64,000 bases of DNA from JAOUEA01 sp963825635 (GTDB lineage Bacteria; Actinomycetota; UBA4738; HRBIN12), in contig CAWGTU010000001.1 in the NCBI GenBank assembly GCA_963825635.1, positions 1,755,800 to 1,819,799 on the forward strand, read 5' to 3'. Both the position numbers and the translations under genes were made by a program. Under the pieces are notes generated by a model, which was given only the letters and a program-made list of their open reading frames with translations, was not told the origin of the DNA and did not search any database. This document shows positions 36,455-44,812 of the stretch, in pieces. Each line of letters starts with the position of its first letter. The stretch's first letter is position 1.

Positions 36455-37162
36455 ATGAGCGAGCCGGCCCGCGAGGAGCGGTCCCACCGTGACGGCGTGC
36501 GCGCGGTCGCCCCGCTGGCGATCGCGGTCGTCGGGTTCGGCGTCTCCTACGGCGTGCTGGCGAGGGCGGCAGGCATGGGCGTGCTCGCGCCGATCGTGAT
36601 GTCGATGACGACGTTCGCCGGGTCGGCGCAGTTCGCGGCCGCGTCGATCCTCGACGTCGGGGGCACGGTCGCCGCCGCGATCACGGCAGCGGTGCTGCTG
36701 AACGCCCGGTACGGACCGATCGGGGTGAGCGTGGCGCCGTGGCTAACTGGGAGCGCCTGGTCTCGGTTCCTGCACGCGCAGCTCACGGTCGACGAGAGCT
36801 GGGCGGTCGCGGCCGAGGGAGAAGGCCGGTTCAACCCCCAGGTGCTGCTGGGCGCCGGGGTCACGCTTTATGCGGCCTGGGTCGCGGGCACGGTGCTGGG
36901 GGTGGCGTTCGGCGACGTGATCGGCGACCCGTCGACGTGGGGGCTCGACGCCGCGTTCCCGGCGCTCTTCCTTGCGCTGCTCGTCCCCCAGCTCGTGAAC
37001 CGCCGGGCGAGGGAGGCGGCGATCCTGGGGGCGGTCATCGCGTTGGTGCTCACGCCGTTCACGCCGGCGGGCGTGCCGATCATCGCCGCCGCCGGAGCCT
37101 GCCTGCTGGGCCTGTTCGACCTTCCCACGGCTCGCGCCGACGACGAGGCATCCGCGACATGA
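36455..37162 (+). CDS. azlC: AzlC-family branched-chain amino acid exporter subunit
   Basis: It has 235 residues and about seven membrane helices. The conserved AzlC opening VGFGVSYGVLARAAGMGVLAP and MTTFAGSAQFAA are present, as is NARYGPIGVSVAPWL. AzlC pairs with AzlD to export branched-chain amino acids (BrnFE in corynebacteria). The stop overlaps the azlD start (ATGA). Confidence 0.92.
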   Translation: MSEPAREERSHRDGVRAVAPLAIAVVGFGVSYGVLARAAGMGVLAPIVMSMTTFAGSAQFAAASILDVGGTVAAAITAAVLLNARYGPIGVSVAPWLTGSAWSRFLHAQLTVDESWAVAAEGEGRFNPQVLLGAGVTLYAAWVAGTVLGVAFGDVIGDPSTWGLDAAFPALFLALLVPQLVNRRAREAAILGAVIALVLTPFTPAGVPIIAAAGACLLGLFDLPTARADDEASAT

Positions 37163-37470
37163 GCGATACCTGGATCGTGGTGGTCGTCGTCGGCGTGGTC
37201 ACGATCGCCATCAAGGCGCTCGGGCCGATGCTGCTCGGCGGGAAACCGCTGCCCGAGCGGGTCACGGGGGTCGTGGCGCTGCTCGCCCCGGCCTTGCTGG
37301 CCGCCCTGGTCGCGGTGAACACGTTCGGCGGGGACCAGGAGCTGGTCCTCGACGCGCGCGTGCCCGGGGTGCTCGCCGCGGCGGTGGCGATCAAGCTGAA
37401 GGCGCCCGTGCTGATCGTCGTCGTGGTCGCGGCGGTCGTGACGGCGGGCATCCGAGCCGTGACCGGATAG
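37159..37470 (+). CDS. azlD: AzlD-family small exporter subunit
   Basis: It has 103 residues and four short membrane helices (WIVVVVVGVVTIAIKAL, VVALLAPALLAALVAV and so on), the AzlD/BrnE pattern including KALGPMLLGG. It is translationally coupled to azlC. It lies 12 bases before the S58 peptidase, but a TAGGCT element between them suggests that gene has its own promoter. Confidence 0.9.
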   Translation: MSDTWIVVVVVGVVTIAIKALGPMLLGGKPLPERVTGVVALLAPALLAALVAVNTFGGDQELVLDARVPGVLAAAVAIKLKAPVLIVVVVAAVVTAGIRAVTG

Positions 37471-37482
37471 GCTCCGCCACCG

Positions 37483-38613
37483 ATGACGCGCTACCGAGAC
37501 CTCGGCCTCACGGTCGGCCAGCTGCCGCCGGGCCCGCTCAACGCCATCACCGACGTCGAGGGCGTCACGGTCGGGATGACCACGCTGATCGAGGGTGAGG
37601 GCGCGCTCGAGGTCGGACGTGGGCCCGTGCGCACCGGCGTCACCGTGATCGTGCCGCACCCCGGCATCGGCACCGAGCCGGTGTTCGCGGGGTGTCACCG
37701 CCTCAACGGCAACGGCGAGCTCACCGGGCTCGAGTGGATCCGCGAGTCGGGCCAGCTCACCACGCCGGTCGCGCTCACGAACACCCACAGCGTCGGGGTC
37801 GTGCGCGATGCGCTCGTCGCCGCCGAGCTGCGCGGTCGAGCGGACCTCACGGCGTACTGGAGCCTCCCGGTCGTGGGCGAGACCTACGACGGCGCGCTCA
37901 ACGACATCAACGGCATGCACGTGCGACGCGAGCATCTGTACGCAGCGCTCGATTCAGCCGCCACCGGGCCGGTCCCCGAGGGAGGCGTCGGCGGCGGGAC
38001 GGGCATGATCTGCCACGACTTCAAGGGCGGCACGGGCACGGCCTCGCGAGCGGTCGGCCGATGGACGGTCGGCGCCCTCGTGCAGGCGAACTACGGTCGC
38101 CGGGAACGGCTCACGGTCGACGGTGTGCCGGTCGGACGCGAGATACCGGTCGTCGCGGTGCCCTCGGTCTGGGACCAGGAGGAGAGCCTGCGGCGCCCTA
38201 TCGAGCCCGGCATGGGCTCGATCATCGTGATCCTCGCGACCGATGCCCCGATGCTCCCCCATCAGCTGGAGCGTCTCGCGCAGCGGGCCGGCCTCGGCAT
38301 CGCACGGGTCGGGGGCGCCGGGGAGCACTCCAGCGGCGACATCTTCCTCGCGTTCTCGACCGCGAACCGAGGCGCGCTGCACAGCTACAAGAGCGACGGC
38401 GACAGCCCGCCGGTCGAGGTCTCGATGATCCCCGACGGCTCGATCAGCGAGCTGTTCTGGGGCGCGATCGAGGCGACCGAGGAAGCGATCCTCAACGCGC
38501 TCGTCGCCGCCGAGACGATGGTCGGCCGCGACGGCATCACCGCACACCGCCTCGACCACGGCGCGCTCGTCGACGCCATGTCGCGCTACGGTCGAGGTCC
38601 GGGCGCCCCCTGA
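37483..38613 (+). CDS. P1/S58 family peptidase (DmpA-like aminopeptidase)
   Basis: It has 376 residues. Ntn-type peptidase of the DmpA/BapA family, which self-cleaves before a catalytic Ser and releases N-terminal D- or beta-amino acids. Family stretches include GPLNAITDVEGVTVG, NTHSVGVVRDA, GGVGGGTGMICHDFKGG and GMGSIIVILATDAP, where the Ser in GSI is the likely nucleophile. TAGGCT at 37468-37473 ends 9 bases before the ATG. The neighbouring AzlCD exporter may remove released amino acids, which is an inference from position. Confidence 0.9.
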   Translation: MTRYRDLGLTVGQLPPGPLNAITDVEGVTVGMTTLIEGEGALEVGRGPVRTGVTVIVPHPGIGTEPVFAGCHRLNGNGELTGLEWIRESGQLTTPVALTNTHSVGVVRDALVAAELRGRADLTAYWSLPVVGETYDGALNDINGMHVRREHLYAALDSAATGPVPEGGVGGGTGMICHDFKGGTGTASRAVGRWTVGALVQANYGRRERLTVDGVPVGREIPVVAVPSVWDQEESLRRPIEPGMGSIIVILATDAPMLPHQLERLAQRAGLGIARVGGAGEHSSGDIFLAFSTANRGALHSYKSDGDSPPVEVSMIPDGSISELFWGAIEATEEAILNALVAAETMVGRDGITAHRLDHGALVDAMSRYGRGPGAP

Positions 38614-38619
38614 GGAACC

Positions 38620-39445
38620 TCAGCAGGCCCGCACCAGATCGGTCACCGTCCGACCCCTGATGCGCACCAGGGTCGAGCGGCCGTTGTTCCCCTCGTCGGA
38701 CTCGTCGAGCCGGTCGGTGGGGTCGGCCTCGTTGCGCAGGCAGTACCGGCCGTCGGGCAGGCCCCTGATGTCGAGCTCCTGCCCCGGCAACGTCGATCCG
38801 TAGTAGTCGGCCCAGCCGATCGACAGGCCGGTGATCGAGTCCTGGGTGCAGTCGCCGTAGTGCAGGAATCTCGGCGAGCCCGGCAAGCGTGGCATCGAAC
38901 CGGATGCTGTCGCGCACGCAGAACGAGACCTTCTCCGAGCGGGCCACGATGCGCCCGGTCTTCGGCTTCACGAGCCGGTAGCGCGCGAACTCCTCGAAGT
39001 GCCAGTGGTCGTGCGCGACATGGAAGATGGAGCACCCCGCGGGGCGCTTCTCGAGCACGGTGTCGGTGCCGCGCGTGAAGACGCCGTCGCCGTCGGCGTC
39101 GCCGAAGATGCGCTGGAACGCCCGCCGGTCGTTCAGCGGGTCGCCGTCGCCATCGCAATCGTCCTCGGCTGAGCGCGCAGGGGTGTCGGGCTTCAGCTCG
39201 ACCACTCCGGCGCCCGCGTTGCCGATGATCGACGCGAACCGCAGCAGCTTCACGCCCGCCCGTTTCTGGATCCGGATCTCCCTGAGCGGCTGCACGACCA
39301 CGTCGGGAAGGAGCGCGGGTTCTCCTCCCCCGGCGGCGGCAGGGGTCGGGGCCGATGCGGCGACCACGCCGAAGCCGGCGAGCGCGAGGGATGCGGACAC
39401 GAGCAGCCCCGAGACGGCACTTCGGGAGGAGCGCATGATCGACAT
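38620..39445 (-). pseudogene. Secreted lysyl-oxidase-like copper protein with a frame break
   Basis: A signal peptide (SGLLVSASLALAGFGVVAASAPTPAAA) and an N-terminal portion containing HVAHDHWHFEEFARYRL are in one frame. The histidine cluster matches the copper-binding talon of lysyl oxidases. The C-terminal part (FLHYGDCTQDSITGLSIGWADYYG, GQELDIRGLPDGRYCL, NNGRSTL) is in another frame. The two join near 38880 by a one-base change. The assembled protein would be about 274 residues. The catalytic tyrosine cannot be assigned with confidence. The 5' end abuts the tRNA-Pro gene. Confidence 0.75.
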
Positions 39446-39446
39446 G

Positions 39447-39522
<76 letters not shown>

Positions 39523-39610
39523 GTCTGTGCAGGTCAGCGGCCCTTTCGTGCTAACACGTGCGCAAGTACACCGCTCCCTCCCCACATGACTTGGACGGAG
39601 GCAAGACGAG

Positions 39611-40044
39611 ATGGAGACGCGGACCAGCACGGCGAACAGTGTAGGGGACATCGGCGTCCTGACCCAGAGTTGGGTGAGAGCTTGCAGGCCCGAGAACCCG
39701 TCGACGAACACGATCGCGGTCTATTCCTCGGCCGTCGAGAGGTTCTCGGAGTTCCTCGTCGAGCGCGGGATGCCGACCACGGTGACCTCGATCACTCGTG
39801 AGCACGTCGAGGCGTTCATGGAGCACCTGCTCGCGACCCGCTCGCCGGCGACTGCATCGAACCGCTACCGGGCGCTCAAGAGGTTCTTCGGGTTCCTCGT
39901 CGAAGAAGGCGACTCACGTCGAGCCGGACGGAGCGGATGAAGCCGCCGAAGGTCCCCGAAGTCCCGGTCCCGGTACTCACCGACGACCAGTTGCGCGCCC
40001 TGCTCAAGGCATGCTTGGGCAAGACGTTCGAGGATCGCCGTGAC
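39611..40044 (+). pseudogene. Tyrosine recombinase fragment (core-binding domain only)
   Basis: The 39611-39940 frame carries the SAM-like N-terminal domain of phage-type integrases (NPSTNTIAVYSSAVERFSEF, ITREHVEAFMEHLL, TASNRYRALKRFFGFL). The match continues in another frame from 39937 (MKPPKVPEVPVPVLTDDQLRALLKA, KTFEDRRD) and stops near 40044. The catalytic domain with its Arg-His-Arg-Tyr residues is absent. Two small deletions near 39907-39930 separate the frames. It therefore cannot be active. Placement next to the tRNA-Pro att site is as expected for the element's own integrase. Confidence 0.82.
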
Positions 40045-40103
40045 CGGAGGGGCGGCGGAGGGGCGACCAGCCCCCCCGCCTGCTCGGGTCGAAGATGCCT
40101 CTC

Positions 40104-40724
40104 TCAGCGCTTGGCGTACATCGCATCCTGGGCGTAGCCGTCGTGCTTCGCTCCCGTGTAGAAGTCGAGCTGAGGCGATTGCGTGAACCGGTTCAGGCCG
40201 GTCCACACGACGTGCACGGCGCCATCGGAACCCACGGCGAGCCCGGTGTAGTCGCCGTGGAAGACGTTGCAGTCCTTCCCTTCGGCATCGGTCACCGGCG
40301 GATCCGTGTATCCGGCAGGTCCACAGATCGCCGGCCAGCGGCCCTGAGGAACGTACTGGCCCGTCCAATGGGTGACCGAAGTGATGTGCTCTTCGTCGCC
40401 CAGCACGTACCGCGTGTTCCCCTTCATCAGGACGTGTCGGAAGGTGTGGCAGCTGCCGTGTCTGCGAACTTTGCCCGAACTCCTTGGTGTTGCAACTGAT
40501 GTCGACCGTATCGGCCGGGTTCCCGCTTGCCTGACAACGGAATCGCTCGATCTGCTCTTGACTGCCCGCCGGCCAGGCCGGCAGGTCGAACTGCTGCGGT
40601 GATGGCACAACTTCATCGCGATCAGCCGCGACGTACTGAACGGGCGATCGCGACCCGATGACGGAGCCACGAGCGCGGTCAAGGACAGAACGGCCACAAC
40701 GGCCAGCACGAAACCACGTTTCAT
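40104..40724 (-). pseudogene. Secreted sialidase/BNR-like protein fragment with frame breaks
   Basis: It begins with a signal peptide (KRGFVLAVVAVLSLTALVAP) and ends in frame with GDYTGLAVGSDGAVHVVWTG and FYTGAKHDGYAQDAMYAKR, the tail seen in BNR/sialidase-like repeat proteins. The middle part (SPQQFDLPAWPAGSQEQIERF to CNTKEFGQSS) lies in a different frame, so at least two indels are present. At about 206 codons it is far shorter than a six-bladed sialidase, and it is probably a remnant carried by the element. Confidence 0.6.
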
Positions 40725-40804
40725 GGGGCCCTCTGCGAACGAACCCCGAGCATCGACGTTGCTCGTCGACGCTACGCCCGAGCCGAACATCGAGGCAAGA
40801 TGCA

Positions 40805-40824
40805 CGTAGGCCGTTCGGCCTACG
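40805..40824. terminator. Hairpin beside the asd fragment
   Basis: CGTAGGCCG-TT-CGGCCTACG is a perfect 9-bp inverted repeat. It lies 34 bases beyond the stop of the asd fragment on the minus strand and is probably that gene's original terminator, carried along with the fragment. Confidence 0.6.
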
Positions 40825-40857
40825 CCTTAGGTCGGGTCTTCAGCGATGCGCTGCCGA

Positions 40858-41010
40858 TCAGACGAAGAGATGCTCGACGATCTGGATCGCGTCGAGCGCG
40901 GCGCCCTTGCGCAGGTTGTCGGCGCAGCTGAACAGCACGAGAGCGTCGTCGCGACCCGGCACCTGCCGGATGCGACCGACGAGGGCGTCGCCGCCGCACT
41001 CGACGCGGCC
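40858..41010 (-). pseudogene. C-terminal fragment of aspartate-semialdehyde dehydrogenase
   Basis: Fifty codons followed by TGA match the end of Asd: VECGGDALVGRIRQV, then SCADNLRKGAALDAIQIVEH. DNLRKGAALNAVQIAE-type endings are diagnostic of this family. The frame is closed upstream by a TAG at the fragment boundary. The rest of the gene is absent, so the fragment either was captured by the element or marks a rearrangement breakpoint. Confidence 0.8.
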
Positions 41011-41117
41011 CTACTCCGGTGACGAGGATTGGAGTGTCTTCGGTCAGGCCGCGGCAATCCAGAGCTGCGCCTCAACAGCAACGTCCACAGCCCGTAACTC
41101 CGGGCCTCACGCTCCTC

Positions 41118-41160
41118 GGCGACCTGCAAGCCCGGGCGACCTGCAAACCCGCAGGTCAGC
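41118..41160 (+). repeat. 17-bp tandem repeat with inverted copy near attR
   Basis: GCGACCTGCAAGCCCGG and GCGACCTGCAAACCCGC stand in tandem, followed by the inverse GCAGGTC and the 10-mer GCAGGTCAGC that also occurs at 39529-39538 near the other end. The arrangement resembles integrase arm-binding sites. Confidence 0.6.
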
Positions 41161-41189
41161 ACAGCGTCCAGGGGGTGATAGAGCCAAAG

Positions 41190-41220
<31 letters not shown>

Positions 41221-41306
41221 TGGACCCGATTGTAGGTGGCGAACGGCCGAGACCGGTACCGAAGGACCGATTGCGCCGGCCGAAGGTGCGCGTCTACCGT
41301 TGCGGC

Positions 41307-41723
41307 GTGCAGTTGCTTCCCCAGAACCGCTCGACGATCTGGTACATGGCGCTCGTCGTCCTGCTCGTCGCCGGGCTCGCGACCGGCGCCGCGCTCTTCG
41401 TGCTGCAGGCACGAGGCCCGGTCGCCGATCCGGAATTCGCCGTCGCCGCCCCGCAGGCGGTCGACTGCCCGGTCGGGTCGGGCGTGCCCGTCTGCTACCG
41501 GTTCGACGTGACCAACACCGGCGGAGGCGACGGTGCGGTGCGCTGCGTCGTCGTGCCGGCGGACGGAGGCTCCGCCGTGTTCACCGCCAGCGGCAACACG
41601 GTGTACCAGAGCGACGGACCGGTCACCGTGGGCGACACCTACTCGCTGTACACAGAGGTGCAGGCCGCCGAGGGAGGGACCGTGGTCGAGCAACCGGCGG
41701 TCGCCTGCCAGTCGGCCGCCTGA
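41307..41723 (+). CDS. Membrane-anchored extracytoplasmic protein, unknown
   Basis: It has 138 residues from a GTG at 41307 that follows TACCGT (41295-41300) by 6 bases, so it is probably leaderless. One N-terminal membrane helix (WYMALVVLLVAGLATGAALFVL) is followed by a beta-rich domain with cysteines at VDCPVGSGVPVC, VRCVVVP and VACQSAA, probably two disulfides. The FDVTNTGGGDG stretch resembles FxLYD/Ig-like extracellular domains. I do not recognise the family. Confidence 0.6.
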   Translation: MQLLPQNRSTIWYMALVVLLVAGLATGAALFVLQARGPVADPEFAVAAPQAVDCPVGSGVPVCYRFDVTNTGGGDGAVRCVVVPADGGSAVFTASGNTVYQSDGPVTVGDTYSLYTEVQAAEGGTVVEQPAVACQSAA

Positions 41724-41727
41724 CGCG

Positions 41728-42588
41728 TCAGAGCGAGAACGTCCCCTCGCCCGTCGATCGCACCCCGCCCTCGACCTCGATCGCCCACGAGTCGCCGTCG
41801 GGCTCGACGCGCAGGTGCAGGAAGCTCGGCCGCCCGATCATCTCGCCCTGCGCAACGACAGCTCGGCCGGGCATGCCGGCGAGGCCGTGCCGCGAGAGGT
41901 ACGCGCCGAGCGGACCGGCCGCCGAGCCCGTGGCCGGGTCCTCCCAGATCGCCGGGAAGCGGTCGAACATGCGTGCCATCACGTCGCCCTCGCCGCGCAC
42001 CGTGAAGAGGTAGAGCGACTCGGCGTCGGCGGCCTCACAGACCTCGGTGCTCAGTCGAGGATCGCGCTCCGCCGATCGCAGGGCGGCCTCGCCCCGCACC
42101 GGCACCATCAGATGGGCGATGCCCGTCGACGCCGACACGATCGGGAGGCCGTCGACGAGGTCGCCCGCCTCGAGGCCCGCGGCGGCGGCGACCGCCGTTC
42201 GGTCGTCGAACGGCGAACCGAACACCGGCGGCAGCTGGCGCATCGTCGCGCGTCCGTTCGCGAGGTCGACCTCGACCGGCACGTCGCCGGCGGCCGATGT
42301 CTGCACGAGGGAGGGCGCCACGCGACCCTCGGAGACCATCACGAACGCCGTGCCGATCGTGGGGTGCCCGGCGAACGCCAGCTCGGCGTCGGGGGTGAAG
42401 ATCCGTACGTCGTAGCCGTCGTCGCGCACCGCAGCCACGAACGTCGTCTCCGAGAACCCGATCTCTCGCGCGAGCGTGAGCATCGTGTCGGCGCCCAGGC
42501 CCTCGGGCACGTCGGGCACCACGCAGAGCTGGTTGCCGGAGAACGGCGTCTCGGCGAACACATCGAGCAGCCGGAAGGGAACCTTCAT
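41728..42588 (-). CDS. PhzF-family isomerase/epimerase
   Basis: It has 286 residues, a two-domain diaminopimelate-epimerase fold. Family signatures are FSGNQLCVV, GFSETTFV (with the catalytic Glu), FTPDAELAFAGHPTIGTA and DPATGSAAGPLGAYL. PhzF itself isomerises DHHA in phenazine synthesis, but most homologues lie outside such clusters, as here, and have unknown substrates. GATACT on the minus strand (42600-42595) lies 6 bases before the ATG, a leaderless promoter arrangement. Confidence 0.9.
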   Translation of the reverse strand: MKVPFRLLDVFAETPFSGNQLCVVPDVPEGLGADTMLTLAREIGFSETTFVAAVRDDGYDVRIFTPDAELAFAGHPTIGTAFVMVSEGRVAPSLVQTSAAGDVPVEVDLANGRATMRQLPPVFGSPFDDRTAVAAAAGLEAGDLVDGLPIVSASTGIAHLMVPVRGEAALRSAERDPRLSTEVCEAADAESLYLFTVRGEGDVMARMFDRFPAIWEDPATGSAAGPLGAYLSRHGLAGMPGRAVVAQGEMIGRPSFLHLRVEPDGDSWAIEVEGGVRSTGEGTFSL

Positions 42589-42615
42589 CGTGGGAGTATC
42601 GCAGCGTACGGTTGC

Positions 42616-42621
42616 TAGGCT
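42616..42621 (+). promoter_or_regulatory. TAGGCT -10 element of tRNA-Gly
   Basis: TAGGCT lies 22 bases before the mature tRNA-Gly. The same hexamer family precedes tRNA-Arg (44073-44078), tRNA-Lys (TAGACT, 52237-52242) and tRNA-Leu (TAGCCT, 57546-57551). Confidence 0.5.
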
Positions 42622-42643
42622 TGACAGAGGTGCCTCGGCACGC

Positions 42644-42717
<74 letters not shown>

Positions 42718-42834
42718 GGACCCGGGCTGCCCTACTGGTGGTGACACCCGGTCGGGCAGACGAGTGGACACCAGTGACCCTGCGGGCCTCGTGGCATAGC
42801 GTGGCGTCGTCCACCACCTGAAGGGGGCAACCCG

Positions 42835-43502
42835 ATGGAACGGACCGATCCGTCGTACAAGGGTCAGGCTGGCTACAACCCCTTGCTCCTCGGCATCTAC
42901 GACGCGTGGGTCCTCAAGTTCATGGCCCCCACGGTGTGGAAGATGCCCGTCCCACCGATGGTCGAGCTCTACCGTCGTCATCTGGGCTCTCGGCACCTCG
43001 ACGTGGGACCGGGCACCGGGTACTTCATCGAGAAGGCGAGACCGGCGGAGGGCACGGAGGTCACCCTGCTCGACCCGAACCCTCACGTCCTCGAGCACGC
43101 CTCGCGACGACTCGAGTCGATGGCCCCGAGCGACGGTCAAGGCCGACGTGATGAAGCCCCTGCCCGTCGACGGTCCGTTCGACTCAGCGGCACTCAGCTT
43201 CGTCCTGCACTGCCTGCGCGATCCGATGACGAACAAGGCGGTCGGCGATCCGCAACATCGCCGACGTCCTCACGCCCGAGGGCGTGCTCTTCGGCGGGAC
43301 GGTTCTCGGTCACGAGGCATCGCACACACGTCCTGCGCGCGCCTTCCTGTGGGCCGCGAACAAGCAGGGCGGCTTCGACAACCTCGACGATACGGTCGAC
43401 GGGCTCCATGAGATCCTCGCCGCGTCGTTCCGAGACGTGGAGGTGGAGGTCGTGGGCTCGGCCGCGCTGTTTTCGGCTACGGCTCCCACGCCCTCGTCCT
43501 AG
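42835..43502 (+). pseudogene. Class I SAM-dependent methyltransferase with two frame breaks
   Basis: The ATG at 42835 follows GAAGGGGGC. Motif I is HLDVGPGTGYFIEKA in the first frame. The domain continues in a second frame after about 43123 (TVKADVMKPLPVDGPFDSAALSFVLHCLRDP) and in a third after about 43245 (IRNIADVLTPEGVLFGGTVLGHE to the end). Restored, the protein would be about 222 residues, close to small actinobacterial methyltransferases. Both shifts lie next to short C or G runs. The neighbouring gene is convergent. Confidence 0.75.
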
Positions 43503-43526
43503 CCCGACTCAGGCCGGGTGAGTCGA

Positions 43527-43946
43527 TCAGCCCGGAGCGGGCGGCATCGACGGCGGCGCGGAGCCGCCCCCCGGTGCTGCTGCGGGCCCCCGGTACGTCG
43601 CGTCGCCGAACGCCAGGATCATGTAGAAGATCGGCGCGAAGAAGATCAGCCCGAGCGCGAATCCCGTTCCCTTGCCGAAGCTCTTGGCCAGGTCGATCGA
43701 GACGATGATCCAGATCACGAAGTTCACGAACGGGATCAGGAAGAGCAGCAGCCACCATCCCGGTCTGCCGACGATCTTCAGCAGCACCCAGACGTTGTAG
43801 ATCGGGATCAGCGCCTTCCAGCCTTCCTCACCGGCCTTCGTGTAGACGATCCATGCAGCGACCAGGTACACGACGATGAAGGCCACGTAGAGCAGCCAGA
43901 GGATCGCCGATCCGCCTCCGTCGCTCGATTGCGCGAGCAGATCCAT
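43527..43946 (-). CDS. DUF5684-type small membrane protein
   Basis: It has 139 residues. The ATG at 43946 has a GGGGGA box 8 bases upstream. Three membrane segments (LWLLYVAFIVVYLVAAWIVY, PGWWLLLFLIPFVNFVIWIIV, FALGLIFFAPIFYMILAFG) flank the conserved EEGWKALIPIYN and GDATYRGP motifs. The C-terminus is Pro/Gly-rich. Relatives are often fused or adjacent to signal peptidases, but no partner is seen here and the function is unknown. Confidence 0.85.
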   Translation of the reverse strand: MDLLAQSSDGGGSAILWLLYVAFIVVYLVAAWIVYTKAGEEGWKALIPIYNVWVLLKIVGRPGWWLLLFLIPFVNFVIWIIVSIDLAKSFGKGTGFALGLIFFAPIFYMILAFGDATYRGPAAAPGGGSAPPSMPPAPG

Positions 43947-44086
43947 CTCGTACTCCCCCTTCACAAGCGGGCACGGTTCCGCGCCCGCGAGGACCGGCCC
44001 ACGATAGGAGGGCATCGCGTGCGCGTGTGGGATTTCCGCGCGAACAGCTCAGGTCGGGCGAGGAGGCCGCGCTAGGCTGTCGAGAC

Positions 44087-44159
44087 GCGCCGGTAGCTCA
44101 GGGGACAGAGCGGCGGACTTCTAATCCGCGGGCCGGAGGTTCGAATCCTCCCCGGCGCG
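44087..44159 (+). tRNA. tRNA-Arg (TCT)
   Basis: Acceptor arms GCGCCGG and CCGGCGC pair. The anticodon loop CTTCTAA between GCGGA and TCCGC gives TCT. The T-loop reads GGTTCGAATCC. CCA is not encoded. TAGGCT ends 8 bases before the gene. Confidence 0.96.
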
Positions 44160-44510
44160 CTTGCAACGCAAAGAATCACGCCATCATGCCGGCCTGTTCT
44201 CGTAACGATCCCTCGCCACGAGGCGAGCGGCGCCAGATGAGTAGACGCCCCCACCGGAGTGCCCGCCGCCGAAGCGCGCTTCAGCATGACAAACCGGTGG
44301 AGGCGACCTACAAGGGTTCTACCTAACCCGTGTGAACGCGACGCAAACGGAGGTCGTCGGCGACGCGTCGTTTCGTGGGCACCTCTGCCGCGCTGGGATT
44401 CCCTCGCGGCCGTAGGCCGCGGAAGCCATGGCCCGAGGTTTTCACCATGCGGTGTGAGTAGTCCGTCATGTTCCTGGGTACGTGGATGGTCACTGACTGA
44501 GGGAGGAAGC
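44160..44510. other. Intergenic stretch without recognised gene
   Basis: No convincing coding frame is seen between tRNA-Arg and the DUF2188 gene. A short hairpin CGCGGCC-GTA-GGCCGCG lies near 44407-44423. GAGGGAGGAAGC just before 44511 is the ribosome binding site of the next gene. Confidence 0.5.
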
Positions 44511-44747
44511 ATGCCGAAAAGCAAGGTCTACACGGTGTCGAGGCGGAAGAAGAAGGGTGGTTGGAAGGCGAAGGAGTCGTCGACCGGCGTGATCGCGAAG
44601 GGCGACAACAAGGACGAGGTTGTTCAAGCGACCGCTCAGATCGCCAACCTCCAGAAGAAGGCCAGCCTGCGGATCGAGAAGGAGGACGGCGAGCTCCAGG
44701 AGGAACGTTCGTACCCTCGTGGGTCCAGCCACCAGAAGGCCGAGTGA
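44511..44747 (+). CDS. DUF2188 domain protein
   Basis: A very basic protein of 78 residues. VYTVSRRKKKGGWKAKESS and the following alternation of VIAKGDNKDEVVQAT match DUF2188, small proteins whose residues repeat the pattern of reading a sequence tag plus gap-filled helix. Function is unknown; a nucleic-acid-associated role is possible from charge. The ribosome binding site GGGAGG is strong. It lies alone between tRNA-Arg and the convergent purK. Confidence 0.82.
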   Translation: MPKSKVYTVSRRKKKGGWKAKESSTGVIAKGDNKDEVVQATAQIANLQKKASLRIEKEDGELQEERSYPRGSSHQKAE

Positions 44748-44812
44748 GCGGCGTCTCCTCTGCGGGCAGGTGCTAGAACGCGAGGGTCGACCAGTCGAAA
44801 CGAGTCGAGCAC

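Noticed and set aside
41118..41160. CRISPR-like repeats
   Set aside because: Only two 17-base units with no spacers and no cas genes; the position at the element end fits integrase sites.
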